Part shown: positions 7,102 to 12,616 of the stretch, one piece after another
How positions within the stretch are numbered: the first letter of the stretch is position 1
How the letters are laid out: each line of letters begins with the position of its first letter
Origin: JBMYTN01 sp049604415
GTDB taxonomy: Bacteria; Pseudomonadota; Alphaproteobacteria; Rhodospirillales; Rhodospirillaceae
Direction of reading: 5' to 3'
DNA length: 27,306 nucleotides
NCBI GenBank assembly: GCA_049604415.1
Contig: JBMYTN010000053.1
Coordinates: 1-27,306 of the forward strand
Made by a program: the position numbers and the translations under genes
Notes under the pieces: generated by a model
Told to the model about the DNA's origin: nothing
Database searches by the model: none
What the model saw: the letters and a program-made list of their open reading frames with translations, nothing else

Positions 7102-9654
7102 ATGCGGGCGCTGGTCACCCGACCCGCTGCCGATGCCACAAGGCTGTCTGAAACCCTGAGCGCCCAGGGACTCGAGGTCCTGATTGAGCCGCTTTTGGTG
7201 ATCCTGCCGGTCGCCGGTCCCCAAACGGAGATCGAGGGCTTGGCCGGTGTGCTGTTGACCTCGGCTAATGGAGCCCGTGCCATGGCAGCGGCCTCGAGCC
7301 GCCGGGATCTGCCGGTTTATGCGGTGGGCGAAACCACGGCCCGGACAGCGCGGTCCCTAGGCTATGGCCATGTTGAGACCGCTGGCGGCGATGTCAAAGC
7401 CCTCGCAGCCCTGGTGCAGGCGAAGGTCGACCCCAATGCTGGCCCGCTGTTGCATGCGGTTGGCTCAGCCCAGGCCGGGGATCTTGCCGGGACCCTGGCG
7501 GTACAGGGCTATGATGTGCGCAAGGCGATTCTCTATGAAAGCCGCGCCGCCACGGCCCTGTCGAAAGAGACTCGAGAGGCGCTGGGGACCGGAGATATTG
7601 ATCTGGTCGTGCTCTATTCGCCCCGCACGGCCGCCGTGTTTTCCGAATTGGTCCAAAATGCGGATCTGACAGGGGCTTGCAAAACCCTTACAGCCTATGC
7701 TCTGAGTCCTGCCGTGGCCGCCGCGTTGAAAGGTTTGCCCCTTTCGGCGGTTCGGACCGCTGCGGAGCCGACGGAAACCGCTTTATTGTCGCTTTTGGCC
7801 GATGATCTGGCCAACGGTAGGGTGCAAGGCGGATCTGGATCGGATACCATGGCCACCAAAGTCCCTGTGCGGAATGGGTCCATTTCGCCCGAGGACAAAA
7901 ATGGGGGACCAACGGGTGCAACGCCCGGTCAGGCGCATTCGGCCACCACAGGCCCGGATAGCGCCATGTCTTTGAAGGAACCAGGAGGGGACAGTCCGGT
8001 CATGACGGATTCAACCAAGGATGATGTGGTCAAGAACGACGCGGACAGCGCGGAACCGAAGGCCGACGGAACCACGCCCGAGGCCAGCGAGGCCGAAATC
8101 AGCGCGCCCGAGAGCGGGAGCGCTGAAACGGATAGCAGCGCAACCGATTCGTCGAGTGACAGCACACCCGAATCGCCCTGGGGATCGAAAAAGGACAGCA
8201 CCGACAGCGCTGCAGGGGACGAGGAAAGCGACGCGCTCTATGGCCGGTCCTCCGATGACAAAAGCGACACCGGCACGGATCTGACCCCCGATGCCGATGA
8301 CGGCGCCGGTGGCGGGGCCAGCGACGGCACTCCGGCCAAATCCGGCGGCGGCAAAGGCTGCTTGTGGATCATCCTGCTGGTGATCCTGATCGGGGCCGGA
8401 ACTGCCGGATCCTACCCCTGGTGGCGCGACAAAATGCCTGAAGCCTACAAGGCTTGGCTGCCGCCGCTGCCGCAATCTGCGGAAACCCAAGCGGTTGCCG
8501 CCCTGACCGCGCGTCTGGACGCGGTGGAAGGCGAGATCGCCACTTTGCAGGCCGCCGGTGACGCCGGGTCTGAAGCCGCCGAGCAAATCTCGGCCATCAG
8601 CGGCAGTGTGGAAAGCTTGAGCGGTCGCCTGGCGGATCTGGAAACCCAGATCACCGAGGTGATGGAGGCTGCCGAAGCCTCGGCAGCGGCTGCCCCCATG
8701 GGCGGCGAAGCGCCGAGCTTCACCCCGACCGATACCGATGCCGGAACCGCTGCGGGCGAGACCGCCACGGCGGCAGCAACGCCGTCAGCGTCCCCGAGTG
8801 GGGCCGCAGGTGCCACATCAAACTCTGGAGCCAGTGCTGCGGCTGTGGCCGAAGCCCAGCAAGCCATCAGCCTGATGGATCGGGAAGTCGATGTGCTGAA
8901 GGGCTTCATGGACAACACCAAAACCGATCTGGGCACGATCCGTGAAGAGCTGAGCGCTCTGGCCGGATCCCTGGAAACGGTCGGCGAAGAGCTGGAAGGC
9001 CTCGACGAGGACAAGGCCAGCGCCAGCCAGGTCCTGGCCCTGACCGGTCGGTTGGTCGATGTGGAAGATCTGGCCAAGCAATCCAACAATGCCCGCAACC
9101 GGGCCTTGGCTCTGATGCTCTCCGTCGGCCAATTGCGTCAGGCGGTTCTGAGCGGCGATGCCTTTGGCGACGAGCTAGAAAGCGTTTTGGTGATCTCGGG
9201 CAGCGATGATGTCATCGCCGCTTCCGGGGAAGCCCTCTCGCCGCTGTCCGGCGGTGGGGTGATGCTGCGTGGCAGCCTGCGGGAAAGCTTCCCGGATGTG
9301 GCCCGTCAGATCGCCCGCTTGGGTCTGGCCCCGGGCGGCAGCGAATGGTGGGCGCGCACCCTGCAATCGGTGACCAGCTTGGTGACCCTGCGCCGCACCG
9401 ATGGCGAAGCGGTGACCGACGAGAGCGGCCTGTTCTCCACCGTCGCCGCAGCGGAAACCGCTGTTCTGGACAATGATCTGGCCACCGCCATTGCGACCCT
9501 GGAAACTCTGGACGGCGCGGCGCTGGAAACCGCTGGACCGTGGATCGCAGCGGCCAAGGCCCGCCTGATCGCCGAAGCTGCCCTGTCTGACATGACCGCC
9601 CGCGCCCTGGCGCGGGTCGGGGCGGAGATGTCCTCCACTGCGGATGAAGGATAA
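7102..9654 (+). CDS. hemD: Fused uroporphyrinogen-III synthase and Mic60/mitofilin-like membrane protein
   Basis: One 850-residue frame carries two proteins. Residues 1-240 are HemD, which closes hydroxymethylbilane to uroporphyrinogen III; LVTRPAADATRL, LLTSANGARAM and VVLYSPRTAAVF are typical of it. Residues 245-415 are an acidic Ser/Asp/Glu-rich linker. A single membrane helix follows at about 420-438. Residues 455-690 are Ala-rich and coiled-coil-like, and the tail from about residue 660, with ALMLSVGQLRQAVLSGD and TLQSVTSLVTLRR, matches the conserved C-terminal region of bacterial mitofilin (COG4223/Mic60). Mic60 shapes intracytoplasmic membranes in alphaproteobacteria and is the ancestor of the MICOS core. 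These are normally separate adjacent genes. An AGGAGG at 7983 and ATG at 8002, in frame at Met301, may allow separate translation of Mic60. hemY follows 5 bp later. Both domain calls are firm; whether the product stays fused is open. Confidence 0.93.
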   Translation: MRALVTRPAADATRLSETLSAQGLEVLIEPLLVILPVAGPQTEIEGLAGVLLTSANGARAMAAASSRRDLPVYAVGETTARTARSLGYGHVETAGGDVKALAALVQAKVDPNAGPLLHAVGSAQAGDLAGTLAVQGYDVRKAILYESRAATALSKETREALGTGDIDLVVLYSPRTAAVFSELVQNADLTGACKTLTAYALSPAVAAALKGLPLSAVRTAAEPTETALLSLLADDLANGRVQGGSGSDTMATKVPVRNGSISPEDKNGGPTGATPGQAHSATTGPDSAMSLKEPGGDSPVMTDSTKDDVVKNDADSAEPKADGTTPEASEAEISAPESGSAETDSSATDSSSDSTPESPWGSKKDSTDSAAGDEESDALYGRSSDDKSDTGTDLTPDADDGAGGGASDGTPAKSGGGKGCLWIILLVILIGAGTAGSYPWWRDKMPEAYKAWLPPLPQSAETQAVAALTARLDAVEGEIATLQAAGDAGSEAAEQISAISGSVESLSGRLADLETQITEVMEAAEASAAAAPMGGEAPSFTPTDTDAGTAAGETATAAATPSASPSGAAGATSNSGASAAAVAEAQQAISLMDREVDVLKGFMDNTKTDLGTIREELSALAGSLETVGEELEGLDEDKASASQVLALTGRLVDVEDLAKQSNNARNRALALMLSVGQLRQAVLSGDAFGDELESVLVISGSDDVIAASGEALSPLSGGGVMLRGSLRESFPDVARQIARLGLAPGGSEWWARTLQSVTSLVTLRRTDGEAVTDESGLFSTVAAAETAVLDNDLATAIATLETLDGAALETAGPWIAAAKARLIAEAALSDMTARALARVGAEMSSTADEG
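7983..8004 (+). promoter_or_regulatory. Possible internal ribosome-binding site and start for the Mic60 part
   Basis: AGGAGGGG at 7983-7990 precedes an in-frame ATG at 8002. The spacing from the end of AGGAGG is 13 nt, longer than optimal. The site lies in the unconstrained linker between HemD and the Mic60 membrane helix. A second in-frame ATG at 7849 has a weaker upstream sequence. This is an inference from position and sequence only. Confidence 0.35.
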
Positions 9655-9659
9655 GGCCC

Positions 9660-11000
9660 ATGCTGCGCTTAATCCTTCTTCTGATTGTCGTTGCCCTTTT
9701 GGTGGCCCTTGGGGTCTGGTTGGCGGAAGAGCCGGGCACCTTCGTCGTCGACTGGCTGGGCTGGAAACTGGAATCCACCGTCTCGGTGCTGCTGCTGTTG
9801 CTGGCCATTCTGGTCGGGACCTTGGTCATCGGCTTCCGGGTGCTGGGCTGGATTGTCGGCATCCCCAAAGCCTGGGGCGTCTATCGCAGCAACAAACTGC
9901 TGCGCCGCAGTGCCCTGGCCATGAGCGAGCTGCCCGCCGCGCTGCATGGGGGCGATTCGGATCGGGCCCGGACGTTGCTGTCCGATGCCCGCAAGGCTTT
10001 GAACGGCGCCATTGGTGTTGATCAGGCCGCTGCCGAGCTGGCGATCCAGGCCGGGGATACCCGTGCAGCCCGCCTTGGCTATGTGGCGCTGCTCGACAAT
10101 CCCCGTGCCCAAGCTGCGGCCCGTCGGGGCTTGCTGGGCATGGCAGTGGCAGAAGGCGATGAGGCCGGTGCCTTGAAAATCGCCAAAGACGCCATGGCCA
10201 ACGGGGTCGATGCCGCTTGGGCGGTGGAAGCAGTGTTCAGCCGCTTAATCGCCAATGAAGATTGGGCAGAAGCCGAATCCTTGGCCAACAAGCATTGGAC
10301 CGCTGTTGCCAAGCATTGCGGCCAGCCCATCGCCAAGGTGCGGGCCGCGCTGCTGGTCAAACAGGCCGAGGCCTTGGCCGCGTCCGGCGACACGGGCCAA
10401 GCCCTGAAGGCAGCGCAGAAGGCCATTGACGCCGATCCGGACCTGACCGAAGCCGCTTTGCTGATCGCCCGTCTGCACAAAATGGCGGGCCGGGTGAAAA
10501 AGGCAGTTCCGGTTCTGGCAGCCCAATGGCGTCGTCACCCGGAACCGGCAATCGGCGCGGCCTATTTGGGTCTGTTTGCCGGTGAGGATGCGCAAAAGGT
10601 TGCCAAGCGAGCCGAAGAGCTGGCCGCAGTCAATCCCGACCATCCCTTGAGCAAAGAGGTCGTGGCCCAGGCCGCCCTTGATGCCCAAAACTGGGCGGTG
10701 GCCCGGACCAATCTGTCCCTGTTCACCGGTGGAGATCCGACCAAAGCGATCTGCAAAATGATGGCAGCGTTGGAAGAAGGCGATCCGGAGGGCGCGGGCA
10801 AGGATGCCGCCCTGGATTGGCTGCGCAAGGCATTGGACGCCCCGGACACCGGCGGTCTCTATTGCGAGAATTGCGGTCGGTCGCACAGCGCCTGGGAAGC
10901 ATTGTGCGAGTCCTGCGGCAGCGTCGGGTCGGTGACCTGGAAAATGTACACGCGCTCCCTGCAAGCCGCTCCGGCGGAAGAGCAAGCCGCCGCCGAATAG
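9660..11000 (+). CDS. hemY: HemY-type heme biosynthesis membrane protein with TPR domain
   Basis: This 446-residue inner-membrane protein has two N-terminal helices (about 2-21 and 42-58) around FVVDWLGWKLE, followed by TPR-like helical repeats. That is the layout of the HemY family linked to late heme or protoheme IX steps; its exact biochemical role is not established. The C-terminus holds a probable zinc ribbon with C402, C405, C416 and C419 (CENC and CESC), an arrangement I associate with alphaproteobacterial HemY. It should not be confused with the protoporphyrinogen oxidase also called HemY in Gram-positive bacteria. The ATG at 9660 follows GGATAAGG and lies 5 bp after the hemD/Mic60 stop, so co-translation is likely. 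A GC-rich hairpin lies about 20 bp after the stop. Confidence 0.93.
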   Translation: MLRLILLLIVVALLVALGVWLAEEPGTFVVDWLGWKLESTVSVLLLLLAILVGTLVIGFRVLGWIVGIPKAWGVYRSNKLLRRSALAMSELPAALHGGDSDRARTLLSDARKALNGAIGVDQAAAELAIQAGDTRAARLGYVALLDNPRAQAAARRGLLGMAVAEGDEAGALKIAKDAMANGVDAAWAVEAVFSRLIANEDWAEAESLANKHWTAVAKHCGQPIAKVRAALLVKQAEALAASGDTGQALKAAQKAIDADPDLTEAALLIARLHKMAGRVKKAVPVLAAQWRRHPEPAIGAAYLGLFAGEDAQKVAKRAEELAAVNPDHPLSKEVVAQAALDAQNWAVARTNLSLFTGGDPTKAICKMMAALEEGDPEGAGKDAALDWLRKALDAPDTGGLYCENCGRSHSAWEALCESCGSVGSVTWKMYTRSLQAAPAEEQAAAE

Positions 11001-11020
11001 AAACCCCTGTCCTCATAAAC

Positions 11021-11044
11021 CCCCGCTCGGCTTCCCGAGCGGGG
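11021..11044 (+). terminator. GC-rich hairpin after hemY
   Basis: A 10-bp perfect stem, CCCCGCTCGG with CCGAGCGGGG, closes on a four-base loop 20 bp past the hemY stop. No T-run follows on the plus strand. It is probably the end of the heme transcript. It directly abuts the left inverted arm of the repeat block. Confidence 0.55.
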
Positions 11045-11084
11045 CCAGGCAGGGCCTGGACCCTCAATGCTTCCCAGCAGGGGG
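11045..11084 (-). repeat. Left inverted arm (40 bp) of the repeat block
   Basis: The reverse complement of this segment matches 11597-11636 at 38 of 40 positions by my count. It contains two small hairpins, CCAGGC/GCCTGG and TGCT/AGCA. The same core is found inside each tandem unit in the opposite orientation. Confidence 0.85.
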
Positions 11085-11116
11085 TAGGCGTTGCACCTCG
11101 TTTAAGGGGAGTGCCC

Positions 11117-11148
11117 CTAAAGCCCTGTTCGAACGAATAGGGCTTTAG
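11117..11148. other. Strong hairpin inside the repeat block
   Basis: CTAAAGCCCT at 11117-11126 pairs perfectly with AGGGCTTTAG at 11139-11148 around a 12-base loop that holds the palindrome GTTCGAAC. A smaller AGGGG/CCCCT stem (11105-11118) lies just upstream and shares two bases with it. No T-run follows on either strand, so it does not look like a standard terminator. Its function is unknown. Confidence 0.6.
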
Positions 11149-11263
11149 ATCATTGGGGCAATGCGACGCGTTTCATAAGGCTCAAAACTGCGCGCCCAGC
11201 TCCGCTCTTGAACACGACGCACACACCCTTGCCGCAGGTATGGCTGGCTTGCGTGCGGCGTTC

Positions 11264-11636
11264 CAATTGCCGACATGCGCCACGCCCCCCTGCTGGGAAG
11301 CATGAAGGCTCCAGGCCCTGCCCGGCGACCACTTTGTGATCGGAAACCCGCTTGCGTGCGGCGCGCCAATTGCCGACCTGCGCCACGCCCCCCTGCTGGG
11401 AAGCATAAAGGCTCCAAGCCCTGCCTGGGGACCGCATTCCGTTCGGAAACCAGCTCGCGTTCGGCGGTTCCAATTGCCGACCTGCGCCACGCCCCCCTGC
11501 TGGGAAGCATAAAGGCTCCAGGCCCTGCCTGGGGACCGCATTCCTTTCGGAAACCAGCTCGCGTTCGGCGGTTCCAATTGCTGATCTGCGCCACGCCCCC
11601 CTGCTGGGAAGCATCGGGGGTCCAGGCCCTGCCTGG
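11264..11636. repeat. Tandem array of about 104-bp units (three full plus one partial)
   Basis: Units start with CAATTG at 11264, 11367, 11471 and 11575, giving periods of 103, 104 and 104 bp. The fourth stops after 62 bp at the right inverted arm. Units two and three differ at only two positions by my reading, which suggests recent duplication or conversion; unit one is more diverged. A tail of an earlier unit is visible at about 11249-11263. Each unit holds CCCCCCTGCTGGGAAGCAT and a CCAGGCC-type palindrome. There are no unique spacers, so this is not CRISPR. Because 104 is not a multiple of three, the reverse-strand reading frames that cross the array rotate through the same peptide phases. 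I therefore do not call a protein here. Confidence 0.9.
11597..11636 (+). repeat. Right inverted arm (40 bp) of the repeat block
   Basis: This is the partner of 11045-11084 in inverted orientation. It forms the end of the fourth tandem unit, where the sequence after GGGAAGCAT changes from AAGGCTCC-like to GGGGGTCC-like. It abuts the strong terminator hairpin at 11637-11670. Confidence 0.85.
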
Positions 11637-11670
11637 AAAAACCCCCGCTGGGAGGCCCAGCGGGGGTTTT
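11637..11670. terminator. Bidirectional intrinsic terminator
   Basis: CCCCCGCTGGG (11642-11652) and CCCAGCGGGGG (11656-11666) form an 11-bp perfect stem on a three-base loop. It is flanked by five A on the left and four T on the right, so it works on both strands. It lies between the heme operon side and the minus-strand Bax-inhibitor gene, about 60 bp beyond that gene's stop. Confidence 0.8.
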
Positions 11671-11728
11671 GAACTGGTGTATCTGTGGAGGGCGGCGGGT
11701 TAGAGCCCGCCGTTCCTAGAGCCTTGGA

Positions 11729-12472
11729 CTACTCGCGATTGCCCAGGAAGTAGAGCAGGAACTGCAGCAGATTGATGAAGTTCAGGTAGAGAGCCAGGGC
11801 GCTCCACACGGCCATTTTGGTCTCTTCTTCGTGACCAACGCCTTCATAGTAGCGCTGCTTGATGTTCTGGGTGTCATAGGCGATCAGGCCAGAGAACACG
11901 ATCACACCGATGCCGGAGATCACGAATTGCAGCATGGAGCTGCCCAAGAAGATGTTCACGATGGCGGCGATCACGATGCCGATCAGGCCCATGAACATGA
12001 ACTTGCCCAAACCGGTCAGGTCCCGCTTCGTGGTGTAGCCATACAGGCTCAGCGAGGCAAAGGCCGCTGCGGTGATGAAGAACACCCGCACGACGCTTTC
12101 GCCGGTATAGATCTGCAGCAGCATGGAAATGCTGACGCCTTGCAGGGTCACGAAGGCCCAATACAGGCCTTGGGTGGCCGTTGCGCTCATGGAAGCCCCG
12201 GCAAACATGCCGATCAACAGCAGGCCCAGCGGGGCGAACATGGCGATCATGCCGATCGTGGTCAGGCCCATGCCCTGGGCTGACTGGGCATAAAAAATAC
12301 TCTCCAGTTCGGTGTTCACAATCGCCAACGCGACGATGCCGGACAACAACAGGCCGGAAGCCATGTAGTTGTAAACGCGGAGCATATACGCCCGGAGACC
12401 TTTATCGATCTCCGCCGTTTGCGTGCCCGCGCCATAACGGGGGGTCGTTTGACTCTGGGTGTCGTAGGCCAT
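11729..12472 (-). CDS. Bax inhibitor-1/YccA family membrane protein
   Basis: This 247-residue protein has about seven hydrophobic helices and is of the BI-1/YccA (TMBIM-like, UPF0005) family. Supporting segments are GLRAYMLRVYNYMASGLLLSG near the N-terminus, GLTTIGMIAMFAPLGLLLIG, SLYGYTTKRDLTGLGKF, and the C-terminal GLIAYDTQNIKQRYYEG with its conserved Asp. Members act in the inner membrane; some are calcium-leak or pH-sensing channels and E. coli YccA modulates FtsH. The role here is not known. I placed the start at the ATG at 12472, where GAGGA sits 5 nt upstream; the frame is open further but lacks family similarity. It is monocistronic, with a clear terminator downstream and its own upstream gap of 144 bp. 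Confidence 0.93.
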   Translation of the reverse strand: MAYDTQSQTTPRYGAGTQTAEIDKGLRAYMLRVYNYMASGLLLSGIVALAIVNTELESIFYAQSAQGMGLTTIGMIAMFAPLGLLLIGMFAGASMSATATQGLYWAFVTLQGVSISMLLQIYTGESVVRVFFITAAAFASLSLYGYTTKRDLTGLGKFMFMGLIGIVIAAIVNIFLGSSMLQFVISGIGVIVFSGLIAYDTQNIKQRYYEGVGHEEETKMAVWSALALYLNFINLLQFLLYFLGNRE

Positions 12473-12556
12473 TGAAGTCCTCGTTCCTCGTTGAAGGATG
12501 GTGAAACTAACACTGCCCTCGAAATAAGGCGATACCGGGTGCAAATCAACAATTTC

Positions 12557-12594
12557 CGGGATCAGGGTATCCCGAAAAAGGAGTCCTATTCCTT
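12557..12594 (-). terminator. Hairpins between ybbP and the BI-1 family gene
   Basis: On the minus strand a short AAGGA/TCCTT stem (12578-12594) is followed by T residues. Next comes a perfect CGGGAT/ATCCCG stem at 12557-12574. They lie just after the ybbP stop. The first could be a weak terminator. The second may be part of the BI-1 gene control region, where a TTGATT and a TTATTT element 16 nt apart are a possible promoter. Confidence 0.3.
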
Positions 12595-12616
12595 GCGGAT
12601 CGCGCCCGGCGCAACC

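Noticed and set aside
6079..7224. Long minus-strand open frame opposite hemC and hemD
   Set aside because: It lies entirely under conserved coding sequence on the other strand and its Ser/Arg-rich translation has no family features.
11145..11614. Three overlapping minus-strand frames in the repeat block as protein genes
   Set aside because: They read the same 104-bp unit in rotating phases, lack a ribosome site, and have no recognisable domain.
11264..11636. CRISPR array
   Set aside because: Units are about 104 bp, contiguous and similar over their whole length. There are no unique spacers and no cas genes in the window.
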